Positions 37,143 through 45,326 of a stretch of 64,000 nucleotides of DNA are shown here, piece by piece. The translations under genes and the position numbers were made by a program. The stretch spans positions 1-64,000 of the forward strand of contig VSCH01000010.1 in the NCBI GenBank assembly GCA_047459075.1. The letters are read 5' to 3'. Every line of letters starts with the position of its first letter. Positions within the stretch are counted from its first letter, which is position 1. The stretch comes from ZC4RG19 sp017577565. GTDB taxonomy: Bacteria; Actinomycetota; Acidimicrobiia; Acidimicrobiales; VFJN01. The notes beneath the pieces are model-generated. The model saw only the letters and a program-made list of their open reading frames with translations, had not been told where the DNA came from and did not search any database.

Positions 37143-38468
37143 GTGTTCGCCCACGCCGCCGGGGCGGCCGCGATCGACGCGCCCGTGTGGCTGGTGGCGT
37201 ACGGGGCGGGCGTGGTGGTGCTGCTCGTCGCGGTCTCGCTGCGGTCCCGGCTCGTCGCCGGGACGCGCCCGCGCGGCCACCCGCGGGACCGGCCGCAGCC
37301 GGCCGGCCCCGGGCCCGGCGACGGTCCCGACCGGCACGACCGGCGGCCGGCGGCTCGGCGGGGGTGGCGGGCCGCCGGTCCGGCGCTCGGTGTGGGCGCC
37401 CTGGTGGTCGTGACCGTCGCCGCGCTGGCGGGCCCGCCCGCGCCCGGCGCCAACCTGGCGCCCCCCGCCGTGCTCGGCGTCGCGTGGGTCGGGCTCCCCC
37501 TCGCCTGCGTCGTCGCCGGCGACGTCGTGGGCTGGCTCGACCCGTTCGGCGCCCTGGCCCGGGCGCTCCCCGGTGGCCGACGGGCCCGGCCGGCCGCGGC
37601 CGCCGACCCCGGCACCGCCCCACCCCGGGGACCGGCGTGGACCGCCCCGGCGCTGCTCGCCGTGTGGGCCTGGTGGGGCCTCGCCCACCACGACGCCCGC
37701 GACCCCCGGGCGCTCGGCGCGCTCCTGCTCGCGCACACGGCCGGGGCGGTGGCGGGGGCCCGGCGGTGGGGGCCGGCCTGGCTGCGGCGGGGCGAGGTCC
37801 TCGGGGCGCTGAGCGCCGCCGCCCGCCGCCTGCGACGGGCCGAGCCGGACGGCGACGAGGCGCCCACGGCCGCACTGGTCGCCGTGGGGCTCGGCGCGCT
37901 GGCCTTCGACCTGTTCGGCGGCACCCGGGCCTGGGTCGACCTGGCCGGCACGGCCAGCGGCTGGGACCGCACCGCCGTGGCCACCGGGTGCCTGGCGGTC
38001 GCCGTGGCCGCGGCGGGGTTCGTCGTCGCCGCCACCCGCCGCCTCGCCGCCGTGTGCGCCGGGACGGCCGGCGCCGCCCCGCGGGCCGCGGGCGCCGCCA
38101 CGCTGGCGTGGGCGGCCGTGGCCGCGGGCGTCCTCCTCGCCCACGGCCTGACGCTGCTGCTCGTCGAGGGCCAGCTGGCGCTCGCCCTCGCGTCCGACCC
38201 GCTCGGCCGCGGCTGGGACCTGCTCGGCACGGCCCGGTGGACGATCGACCACAGCCCGCTCGCCCCCGGCTGGGCGGCGGCGATCCAGCTCGCGGCCGTC
38301 GTCGGCGGCGGCGGGGCCGGCGTCGCGCTGACCGCCCGGGCCCTCGACGCCGAGCGGGCCGGCGGGCTCGGCGCCGCCGCGGCGCTGCGGACGCTGTGGG
38401 CGACGGGCGCCGTGCTCGCCGCGACGACGGCCCTCGGCGCCGCGGTGCTGGCCGCGGACCTGGGGTAG
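37143..38468 (+). CDS. Multi-pass membrane protein (family often annotated 'fenitrothion hydrolase')
   Basis: A 441-residue protein with about ten helices. The start (HAAGAAAIDAPVWLVAYGAGVVVLLVAVSL) and the VWLDPFG-type loop (DVVGWLDPFGALARAL) resemble actinobacterial membrane proteins that databases often label fenitrothion hydrolase; that label is probably misleading and the function is unknown. The GTG at 37143 has TAGCAT (37130-37135) 7 bases upstream. A 47-residue membrane protein follows it closely, as in other actinobacteria. Confidence 0.75.
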   Translation: MFAHAAGAAAIDAPVWLVAYGAGVVVLLVAVSLRSRLVAGTRPRGHPRDRPQPAGPGPGDGPDRHDRRPAARRGWRAAGPALGVGALVVVTVAALAGPPAPGANLAPPAVLGVAWVGLPLACVVAGDVVGWLDPFGALARALPGGRRARPAAAADPGTAPPRGPAWTAPALLAVWAWWGLAHHDARDPRALGALLLAHTAGAVAGARRWGPAWLRRGEVLGALSAAARRLRRAEPDGDEAPTAALVAVGLGALAFDLFGGTRAWVDLAGTASGWDRTAVATGCLAVAVAAAGFVVAATRRLAAVCAGTAGAAPRAAGAATLAWAAVAAGVLLAHGLTLLLVEGQLALALASDPLGRGWDLLGTARWTIDHSPLAPGWAAAIQLAAVVGGGGAGVALTARALDAERAGGLGAAAALRTLWATGAVLAATTALGAAVLAADLG

Positions 38469-38500
38469 CGGCCGGGCCCCGGGTCTGCCAGCCTGGATCG

Positions 38501-38644
38501 GTGACCGCGGCGCTGCTCGCCCACCAGGGGGGTTGGGACGAGGTCCTCATGGTGCTCGTGCCGATCGGCATCTTCGCCCTGCTGCTGAAGGTGGCGAACA
38601 GCCGCGCCGGCGGGGCGGGCGACGACCGGCGCGACCGCCGGTAG
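38501..38644 (+). CDS. Tiny single-pass membrane protein, partner of the preceding gene
   Basis: A 47-residue protein: short N-terminus with AHQGGWDE, one helix (VLMVLVPIGIFALLLKVANS) and a charged tail (GDDRRDRR). It begins 33 bases after the upstream membrane gene. CAGCCT, one mismatch from TANNNT, lies 6 bases before the GTG. Function unknown; the pairing suggests a shared complex. Confidence 0.6.
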   Translation: MTAALLAHQGGWDEVLMVLVPIGIFALLLKVANSRAGGAGDDRRDRR

Positions 38645-38653
38645 GGGTCGGGC

Positions 38654-40279
38654 GTGGCGCGCCTGACCGTCGACCACGAGCACGACGCGGCCACCCTGGA
38701 CCGGCTGCTCGCGCCCCGCGACGACGTCGTCGCCGAGCGCCGGGTGGACGGCGGCGGCACCCTGGACGGCGGCGACCCGGGCGGGGGCGGCGCCGACCCG
38801 GCACCCGACGGCGACCGCGGCGTCGTGGCCCGCTTCGCCCTGGCCCACGGCCCCTTCGCCCGCTACGAGCGCACGGTCGAGGTCGGTGGGGGCCGGATCA
38901 CCGAGCGGTTCGACTACTCCCTGCCGCCCGGCACCTGGCCGTTCCTCGTGAACCTGCCGATCCGGCTGGCGCTGCGGCGCCCGCCCCGCGGCGGCCGGCT
39001 CCCCTGGTGGTACCCGCCCCAGCGGCCCGACGCCCGGGCCGCCACCGTGCTCGGGCTGCTCGCCACCCTGTCGCTGGTCGTCGGCTACCACGGGACGCTG
39101 CTGACCCAGACCATGACCTTCGCCGCCGACGAGTTCGGCGCGGACACGGCCGCCCAGGGCGACGCCTTCGCCGCGGTGCGGCTCGGCGGCATCCTCGCCG
39201 TGGCGCTGGGGGCGGCGGCCGACCGGCGGGGCCGCCGGCGCATCCTCACGCTCGCCCTGCTGGTGTCGGCGGCGGCGACCGTGGCCGGCGCGTTCGCGCC
39301 CAACCTGGCGGCGCTCGCCGCCACCCAGACGGTCAACCGGGGGGCGTGGGCCGCCTCGAGCATCATGCTCGGGGTCATCGCCGCCGAGGAGATGCCGGCC
39401 GGCGCCCGGGCCTACGCCGTGAGCCTGCTGTCCATGACCGGCGCCCTCGGCGCCGGCGTCGCCCTCTGGCTGCTCCCGCTGGCCGACCTCGGCCCCCGGA
39501 CCTGGCGCCTGCTCTACCTGCTGCCCCTGCTCTTCGTGCCGGTGATCCTCCGCTTCGGCCGGCTGGTGCCCGAGAGCCGGCGCTTCGTGCGGCCCCACCG
39601 CGACCTGCCGCTCACCGGCCACCGCGGGCGCCTGGCGCTGCTCGTCGGGGCCACCTTCCTGCTCAACGTGTTCACCGCCCCGGAGTCGCAGTTCCGGAAC
39701 GAGTTCCTGCGGGACGACCGGGGGATGTCGGCGGCGATGATCTCGCTGTTCGTCGTCGTCACCACGACGCCCGGCTCGATCGGCATCGTCGTCGGCGGGC
39801 GGCTCGCCGACGTGCGGGGCCGGCGGGTCGTCGCCGCCACCGCCGTGTCGGTCGGCGCGGTGCTGCTGGCCGCCTCGTTCGCGACCGCCGGCGGGGCGAT
39901 GTGGGCCACGGCCCTGGTCGGCGGCATCTTCCTCGGCGCCCTCGTGCCGAGCTACGGCACCTACAGCGCCGAGCTCTTCCCCACCTCGCTGCGGGGCCGG
40001 GTCGGGGGCATCACGAGCATGTGCGCGATGGCGGGCAGCGTCACCGGCCTGGTCGCGGCCGGCCGCCTGCGGGACGCCGTCGGCTCGTTCGGGACGACGA
40101 TGGGGATCCTGGTCGCCGCGCCGCTGGCCATGGCCCTCGTCGTGCTCCTGCTGTTCCCCGAGACCGCCCGCCGGGAGCTGGAGGACCTCAACCCCGAGGA
40201 CCGGACCGGCGCGACCGGCACGGCGCACCCCGGCGACGCCGGGACCCCCACGCCACCGCCGTCGGTCGCCGCCGGTTAG
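38654..40279 (+). CDS. MFS transporter with soluble N-terminal domain
   Basis: The 541-residue protein has about 115 soluble residues before the first helix: an alternating beta-rich stretch with a Gly/Asp-rich loop (GGGTLDGGDPGGGGADP) and WYPPQRPDARAATVLG at the junction. A 12-helix MFS domain follows, with AAADRRGRRRIL and GRLADVRGRRVV as the two paired loop motifs and ESRRFVRPHRDL as the central loop. The soluble part is not a standard MFS feature. The substrate is unknown. Confidence 0.85.
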   Translation: MARLTVDHEHDAATLDRLLAPRDDVVAERRVDGGGTLDGGDPGGGGADPAPDGDRGVVARFALAHGPFARYERTVEVGGGRITERFDYSLPPGTWPFLVNLPIRLALRRPPRGGRLPWWYPPQRPDARAATVLGLLATLSLVVGYHGTLLTQTMTFAADEFGADTAAQGDAFAAVRLGGILAVALGAAADRRGRRRILTLALLVSAAATVAGAFAPNLAALAATQTVNRGAWAASSIMLGVIAAEEMPAGARAYAVSLLSMTGALGAGVALWLLPLADLGPRTWRLLYLLPLLFVPVILRFGRLVPESRRFVRPHRDLPLTGHRGRLALLVGATFLLNVFTAPESQFRNEFLRDDRGMSAAMISLFVVVTTTPGSIGIVVGGRLADVRGRRVVAATAVSVGAVLLAASFATAGGAMWATALVGGIFLGALVPSYGTYSAELFPTSLRGRVGGITSMCAMAGSVTGLVAAGRLRDAVGSFGTTMGILVAAPLAMALVVLLLFPETARRELEDLNPEDRTGATGTAHPGDAGTPTPPPSVAAG

Positions 40280-40282
40280 CAT
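40277..40282 (+). promoter_or_regulatory. -10 box of the transpeptidase-like lipoprotein gene, overlapping an upstream stop codon
   Basis: TAGCAT begins with the TAG stop of the MFS gene and ends 8 bases before the next ATG. The stop codon is therefore part of the putative promoter of the following leaderless gene. Confidence 0.45.
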
Positions 40283-40290
40283 CGCCCGCC

Positions 40291-41064
40291 ATGACCCGCA
40301 CCAGGCCGGGGCTGGCCGGTGCGCTGCTGGTGCTGCTGCTCGCGCTCGCGTGCTCGGGTGGCGACGATCCCGACATCGCGGTGCCGGGCGAGCGCGCCGG
40401 GGCGCCCGAGGACGCCGGGGAGGACGCCGACGACCCGGCCGTCGACCCGTTGCTGGGCGAGACGTTCCACGTCGCCCAGGCGGTCGACGACACGCTGGTG
40501 GTCCGGGAGGCCGCCCAGGAGACCAGCGACGAGCTCGTCACGCTGTCGGCGGCCGACGAACCGAGCGGCCTGATCGTCTGCCTGGTCGAGCAGCAGATCG
40601 GCGACTGGCTGCAGGTGCGGCTGCCCACCGGCCCACCCGACCGCACGGGCTGGGTCGCCCGCGACGACGTGACGCTCAGCCGCCACCGGTTCCACATCGA
40701 GGTGTCGCTCGGCGAGCGCACGCTCACCCTCTACACGGGCGAGATCGAGGCGCTGTCGGTGCCGGTCGCGGTCGGGCCCGACGCGCCCGGGGCGGGCGAG
40801 GTCCGCTACATCAAGGAGCTCGTGCAGGTCCCCGCCCAGGCCCCGACCTACGGCCGGTTCGCCTACGGGCTGTCGGGGTCGACCACGACGCTCGAGGCGC
40901 TGACGGCCGGCGAGGGCGTCGTCGCCATCCACGGCACGCCCGACGAGTCGCGGCTGGGCGGCGCGGTCGACCGGGGCGCCGTCGCGGTGGGCGACGACAT
41001 CCTCACCCGCTTCGTCGAGACCATCGGCCTGCCCCTCGGCACCCCGGTGCGGTTCGTCGAGTAG
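40291..41064 (+). CDS. Lipoprotein with L,D-transpeptidase (YkuD) fold lacking the catalytic cysteine
   Basis: The 257-residue protein has a lipoprotein signal with lipobox LALA-C21, an acidic linker, an SH3-like segment (residues 55-125) and a YkuD-like domain. VVAIHGTPD (His214) matches the first active-site motif. The expected SHGCxR motif is replaced by DRGAVA (227-232): Ala230 stands where the catalytic cysteine should be and Arg228 where the histidine should be. It should not cross-link peptidoglycan by the usual route and may bind it instead. Confidence 0.82.
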   Translation: MTRTRPGLAGALLVLLLALACSGGDDPDIAVPGERAGAPEDAGEDADDPAVDPLLGETFHVAQAVDDTLVVREAAQETSDELVTLSAADEPSGLIVCLVEQQIGDWLQVRLPTGPPDRTGWVARDDVTLSRHRFHIEVSLGERTLTLYTGEIEALSVPVAVGPDAPGAGEVRYIKELVQVPAQAPTYGRFAYGLSGSTTTLEALTAGEGVVAIHGTPDESRLGGAVDRGAVAVGDDILTRFVETIGLPLGTPVRFVE

Positions 41065-41077
41065 CGACCGCCCGCCG

Positions 41078-41635
41078 CTACAGCGACGCCAGCCAGTCGC
41101 GCACCGCGGCGGCGACCTGCTCGTCCGCGCCCTTCAGCTCGTGCCGGGCGCCCTCGACCCACACGTGGGTGACGGGGCCGGGGATGGCGGCGGTGTGGGC
41201 CTCCAGCTCCTCGGGCGAGCCGAACGGGTCGCGGGTCCCGGAGACGAACAGGCACGGGACCTCGATGGCCGGGAAGTGGTCGACCCGCAGCCGCTCCGGC
41301 TTGCCCGGTGGGTGCAGGGGGTAGGCGACGAGGACCAGCCCGGCGGCCGGCAGCCCCTCGGCGACCGCCAGCGAGCACATGCGCCCGCCCATCGACCGCC
41401 CGCCCAGCGCGACCCGCTCCGGCGGCAGGCCCGTGCGCTCGGCCAGGGCGGCCGCCTCCTCCCGCACGCAGGCGACGAGCTTCGCCGGCCGGTCGGGCGC
41501 CCGGCGCCCCTCGCGCCGGTAGGGGAAGTCGGCCCGGGCGACGGGGAGGTCGACGGCCTCCTCGATGGCGACGAGCGAGGGGTGGTCGGCCCCCGTGCCC
41601 GCGCCGGGGAACAGCAGCAGCGCGCCCGCGGTCAC
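41078..41635 (-). CDS. Alpha/beta hydrolase, TEX30/KANL3 type
   Basis: The 185-residue hydrolase has LLFPGAGTGADHPSL as the oxyanion strand, ALGGRSMGGRMCSL as the nucleophile elbow (Ser), CLFVSGTRDPFGSPEEL with the acid Asp, and GARHELKG with the His. It is close to dienelactone-hydrolase-like proteins. It starts 7 bases after the J-domain gene stop on the same strand. Confidence 0.9.
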   Translation of the reverse strand: MTAGALLLFPGAGTGADHPSLVAIEEAVDLPVARADFPYRREGRRAPDRPAKLVACVREEAAALAERTGLPPERVALGGRSMGGRMCSLAVAEGLPAAGLVLVAYPLHPPGKPERLRVDHFPAIEVPCLFVSGTRDPFGSPEELEAHTAAIPGPVTHVWVEGARHELKGADEQVAAAVRDWLASL

Positions 41636-41642
41636 GGCCCGG

Positions 41643-42344
41643 TCACCCGGCCAGCAGGATGCGGCGGGCCTCGCTCAGCTCGGCGAGGCGGTCGGCGGCG
41701 GTGGCCCGGTCGCCCCCGTGGTCGGGGTGGGCGGCCCGCACCAGCGCCCGGAACCGGCGCTGCACCTCGCCCCGGGCCGGCCGGCGGCCGCCCTCCAGCC
41801 CGAGGACCGACAGCGCCCAGCCGACCGGGTCGCGGTGGGCCGCCAGCGACCAGGGCTGGGTGCGGGACACACCCGACAGGTGGGCGACGAGCGACCCGTC
41901 GATGTCGCCCGTCCACCGCATGGCCTTGCGGATGGCGGCCATGACGACGCTGCGGGGCCCGAGGGGGAGGCCACCCGCGGCGTAGACGGCGGCCAGGATG
42001 TGGTGCGCGGGCGAGCCCTTGTCGTCGATCTCGAACCGGACGTCCTCGCCCTCGCCCCACAGCAGGTGGACGCTGCGCTGCAACCCCACCCGATCGGTCT
42101 GGAGCCGGTGGCGCAGCCGGGGCTGGGGGATGCGGTAGCCGGCCTCGAGCTGGCGGGTGAGGCGGTCGAGGTCGTCGAACAGCTCGGGGTCGAGCAGCGC
42201 GATGTAGGCGGCGACGACCCCGCCGAGCAGGATGCCGCCGAACCCGGGGGCGGGCGAGACGGGCAGGTCGCGCTCGCCGAGGGCCAGCCGGCGCGTGGGG
42301 GCGATGGCCCGGGAGTGGAAGACCTCGAGGCGAGCGAGGATCAC
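41643..42344 (-). CDS. Protein with C-terminal J-domain
   Basis: The 233-residue protein has an unrecognised N-terminal part (1-165) and a C-terminal J-like domain: ALSVLGLEGGRR, then RFRALVRAAHPDHGGD with the HPD motif that stimulates Hsp70 ATPase, then a last helix LAELSEARRILL. The C-terminal placement is unusual for a co-chaperone, though common in uncharacterised actinobacterial proteins. TAGGCT (42351-42356) lies 6 bases before the GTG start. Confidence 0.8.
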   Translation of the reverse strand: MILARLEVFHSRAIAPTRRLALGERDLPVSPAPGFGGILLGGVVAAYIALLDPELFDDLDRLTRQLEAGYRIPQPRLRHRLQTDRVGLQRSVHLLWGEGEDVRFEIDDKGSPAHHILAAVYAAGGLPLGPRSVVMAAIRKAMRWTGDIDGSLVAHLSGVSRTQPWSLAAHRDPVGWALSVLGLEGGRRPARGEVQRRFRALVRAAHPDHGGDRATAADRLAELSEARRILLAG

Positions 42345-42393
42345 CCGAGCAGCCTAACGGCGGCGCCCGGCGGCGATCCCGCCCGGCCGGGGC

Positions 42394-42942
42394 TCAGACG
42401 TAGGGGCGCAGGGCGCTGCGCAGCTCGTCCGCCCGGGCCGTCACCGCCTCCTCGTCGACGGTGTCGGCCAGCAGCAGGTCGCGCAGCGCCGTGAACCGCT
42501 CGCACACCGGCCGCCAGTCGTCGACGTCGAGCCCGTAGGGCGGGCACTCGGGGTCGAGGTCGCCGACCTCGTCGAGGACGGTCGTGACCCCGTCGGGGTC
42601 CTGCGGGTCGCGGCGCAGCCGGTCGGCGGCCACGAACACGTCGCCCAGCAGCTCGGCGTCGACCGCGCCGGTCGTCGGCTCGTCGCCGACCAGCTCGTCG
42701 ACCAGGGCGTCGACCGCCTCCTCGTCGTCCTCGTCGACGAACAGCTCGTCGCCGTCCCAGGCGTAGGGGATGCCGGCGGCCGCCAGGCGCTCCTCCAGGA
42801 CCGCGACCGCCTCGTCGTCCCACTCGCCGAGGTCGTAGGCGACCTGGTCGCGCTCGGCGTCGAACGGCTCGCCGGGCAGGCCGGAGAGCGAGATCCCCTG
42901 GTCGTCGCCGTCGTCGTCGTAGGGGTCGGAGACCTGCCCCAC
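42394..42942 (-). CDS. Acidic soluble protein of unknown function
   Basis: The 182-residue protein is strongly acidic (DPYDDDGDDQG, VDEDDEEAVDALVDELV). The segment VLEERLAAAGIPYAWDGDELFV resembles the short alpha-beta unit of DUF2007-type signal-transducing proteins, but the match is weak. It is divergent from glpX with only 36 bases between the starts. The GTG at 42942 is the first start near that shared promoter. Confidence 0.65.
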   Translation of the reverse strand: MGQVSDPYDDDGDDQGISLSGLPGEPFDAERDQVAYDLGEWDDEAVAVLEERLAAAGIPYAWDGDELFVDEDDEEAVDALVDELVGDEPTTGAVDAELLGDVFVAADRLRRDPQDPDGVTTVLDEVGDLDPECPPYGLDVDDWRPVCERFTALRDLLLADTVDEEAVTARADELRSALRPYV

Positions 42943-42978
42943 GGGAGGCCATTCAAGCAGGGCGAGTATGGTCGCCGC
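42943..42978. promoter_or_regulatory. Compact divergent promoter region upstream of glpX
   Basis: TATGGT (42967-42972) ends 6 bases before the glpX ATG. On the minus strand TTGAAT (42951-42956) ends 8 bases before the GTG of the acidic-protein gene. The two promoters must overlap within 36 bases, so they may exclude each other. Confidence 0.4.
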
Positions 42979-43971
42979 ATGGTCGAGAAGCAGCCACCGG
43001 ACCGCAACCTGGCCCTCGAGCTCGTGCGCGTCACCGAGGCGGCCGCCCTGGCCGCGGCACGCTGGATGGGCCGGGGCGACAAGAACGGCGCCGACCAGGC
43101 CGCGGTCGACGCCATGCGCATCGTCCTGGAGACGGTCCCGATGGACGGCGTCGTCGTCATCGGCGAGGGCGAGAAGGACGAGGCGCCGATGCTCTACAAC
43201 GGCGAGCGCATCGGCGACGGCAGCCCGACCCTCACCGACATCGCCGTCGACCCGATCGACGGCACGACGCTGACCGCCCTCGGGCGGGGCAACGCCATCT
43301 CGGTCATCGCCGTGTCCGAGCGGGGCACGATGTTCGATCCCGGCCCCTGCGTCTACATGGAGAAGATCGCCGTGGGGCCGGAGGGGGTCGGCGTCATCGA
43401 CATCGAGCGGTCGCCCTCCGAGAACATCGCCGCGCTGGCCGAGGCCAAGGGCACCTCGCCGCGCGACATCACGGCGGTCATCCTCGACCGCGACCGCCAC
43501 GCCGACCTCATCGCCGAGGTGCGCTCGACCGGGGCCCGCATCCGGCTCATCCCCGACGGCGACGTCGCCGGCGCCATCTCGACGGCGTGGCCCGACTCCG
43601 GCGCCGACATCCTCTTCGGCATCGGCGGCACGCCCGAGGGCGTCATCGCCGCCGCCGCGCTCAAGTGCATGGGCGGCGAGCTGCAGGGCAAGCTCTGGCC
43701 CCGCAACGACGAGGAGCGGCGGGCGGCGATCGACGCCGGCTACGACCTCGACAAGGTCATCCGCACCGACGACCTGGTCGGCGGGGACAACTGCTTCTTC
43801 GCCGCCACCGGCATCACCGACGGCGAGCTGCTCCGGGGCGTGCGCTTCACCCGGCAGGGGGCCAGCACCCAGTCGCTGGTCATGCGGTCGAAGTCGGGCA
43901 CCGTCCGGCTCGTCAACGCCCAGCACCAGCTCTCGAAGCTGGCCCGCTTCTCGGCGATCGACTTCGCCTGA
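42979..43971 (+). CDS. glpX: Fructose-1,6-bisphosphatase, class II
   Basis: The 330-residue enzyme dephosphorylates fructose 1,6-bisphosphate in gluconeogenesis. GEGEKDEAPMLYNGE and VDPIDGTTLTALGRGNA are the two metal-binding motifs of the GlpX family and FGIGGTPEGVIAAAALKCMGG the conserved C-terminal site. It is the usual FBPase of actinobacteria. No Shine-Dalgarno sequence precedes the ATG. Confidence 0.97.
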   Translation: MVEKQPPDRNLALELVRVTEAAALAAARWMGRGDKNGADQAAVDAMRIVLETVPMDGVVVIGEGEKDEAPMLYNGERIGDGSPTLTDIAVDPIDGTTLTALGRGNAISVIAVSERGTMFDPGPCVYMEKIAVGPEGVGVIDIERSPSENIAALAEAKGTSPRDITAVILDRDRHADLIAEVRSTGARIRLIPDGDVAGAISTAWPDSGADILFGIGGTPEGVIAAAALKCMGGELQGKLWPRNDEERRAAIDAGYDLDKVIRTDDLVGGDNCFFAATGITDGELLRGVRFTRQGASTQSLVMRSKSGTVRLVNAQHQLSKLARFSAIDFA

Positions 43972-43986
43972 CCGCGCCCGCCCGGG

Positions 43987-44766
43987 TCAGACGCGGCGGG
44001 CGACCCGGGCCGCGATCCGGCGCTTCAGGCCGCGGGGCACCGGGCCGGCCGCCGCGACCAGCACCTTGTTGAGGACGCCCGGCACGCACCAGGGGCGGCC
44101 CGCCCGGGCGGCGGCCAGCGCCCGGGCGGCGACGTCCTCGGCCGACATCCAGGCGACGTCCGGCACAGGACGGCCGCCCACGCCCGCCCGCTCGTGGAAC
44201 TCGGTGCGGGTGAAGCCGGGCAGGACGGTCGTCAGCGTGACGCCGGTGCCCTCCAGCTCGCCGGCCACCGACTCGCCGAAGCTGGCGACGAACGCCTTGG
44301 TCGCCCCGTAGGTGGCGTTGCCCGGCGTGGCCTGCAGCCCGGCGACGGACGAGACGTTGAGGATCGCCCCGGTCCCCCGGGCGGTCATCGCCCGCACGGC
44401 GGCATGGGTGAGGCGCACGACGGCGGTGACGTTGACCGCGATCTCCTCCAGCTCGGTCTCGACGTCGAGCTCGGCGAGGTCGCCGTAGGTGCCGAACCCG
44501 GCGTTGTTCACGAGCAGGTCGATCGGGTGGTCGGTCGCCGCCACCCGCGCCGCCACCGCCTCGAGGTCGTCGCGGCGGGCCAGGTCGGCGGGCAGCACCT
44601 CGACCCCGACCGTGGGGTGGGCCTCCCCCAGCTCGGCGGCCAGCGCCTCGAGCCGGGCCCGGTCGCGGGCCACGAGCACCACATCGCTGCCCTCGGCGGC
44701 GAGCTGGCGCACCATCGCCCGCCCGATGCCCGACGACGCCCCCGTGACGAGCGCGGTGTGGGTCAT
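43987..44766 (-). CDS. Short-chain dehydrogenase/reductase
   Basis: Classical SDR of 259 residues: VTGASSGIGRAM is the cofactor site, LLVNNAGFG the NNAG motif, and the catalytic Ser (NVSSVAG) with YGATK gives YxxxK. The SLATE-type subgroup is NADP-preferring by the basic RDRARLEAL after strand 2. The ATG has TAGGCT (44775-44780) 8 bases upstream. The substrate is unknown. Confidence 0.92.
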   Translation of the reverse strand: MTHTALVTGASSGIGRAMVRQLAAEGSDVVLVARDRARLEALAAELGEAHPTVGVEVLPADLARRDDLEAVAARVAATDHPIDLLVNNAGFGTYGDLAELDVETELEEIAVNVTAVVRLTHAAVRAMTARGTGAILNVSSVAGLQATPGNATYGATKAFVASFGESVAGELEGTGVTLTTVLPGFTRTEFHERAGVGGRPVPDVAWMSAEDVAARALAAARAGRPWCVPGVLNKVLVAAAGPVPRGLKRRIAARVARRV

Positions 44767-44777
44767 GGCCGGCGAGC

Positions 44778-45311
44778 CTAGACGGGCCGCGCCCGGCGGC
44801 TGAGGGGTGCGTCGGCGATGGGCCGCCACACCCGGTCGCGCCCCTCCTCCAGCAGGTGGACCGCCTCGATCCGCACGTCGACGACGTAGTCGGCCAGGGC
44901 GGTGACGGCCGCCCGGATGCGGTCGGGGTCGAGCTCGTCGGCGACCGTGACGTGGGGGACGAACGGGTGGGCGAGCGACCGCTCCAGCGGCGGGACGAAC
45001 ACCCGCGCCCGCAGCTCGGCCAGCCCGCCGAGGGCGCCGTCGACCGCCAGGTAGACGACGGGGTTGACCGGGTGGAACGTGGCCGCCGGCCCCAGCCGCA
45101 GGTCGAGGGGCGGCACGGCCCGGGCGGCCTGCCGCAGCACGTCCAGGGCCGCGCCGACGTCGTCCTCCCGCACGTTCACCGGGGGCACGAGCGTGAGGTG
45201 GGGCGGGATGCGGCGGCGCGACGGGTCGCCCAGCGCCCGGCGCAGGCCGTCGACCTCGACGGCCACCGGCGGCGGCACGAGCAGGGCGACCCCGAGGCGG
45301 CGGCGCGGCAC
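44778..45311 (-). CDS. 2'-5' RNA ligase family (2H phosphoesterase)
   Basis: The 177-residue protein has the two HxT motifs of 2H phosphoesterases, PPHLTLVPP and VPHVTVADE, about 90 residues apart. Members hydrolyse cyclic phosphates or join 2'-5' RNA ends; the physiological role is unclear. It follows the GT-C-like gene by 15 bases. Confidence 0.88.
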   Translation of the reverse strand: MPRRRLGVALLVPPPVAVEVDGLRRALGDPSRRRIPPHLTLVPPVNVREDDVGAALDVLRQAARAVPPLDLRLGPAATFHPVNPVVYLAVDGALGGLAELRARVFVPPLERSLAHPFVPHVTVADELDPDRIRAAVTALADYVVDVRIEAVHLLEEGRDRVWRPIADAPLSRRARPV

Positions 45312-45326
45312 GGATGACCCGTTCCC

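Noticed and set aside
35783..40282. A 1499-codon minus-strand frame containing meaB
   Set aside because: Only the last 318 codons encode MeaB; the remainder is antisense to two membrane-protein genes. The TACCGT box 7 bases before the GTG supports the short form.
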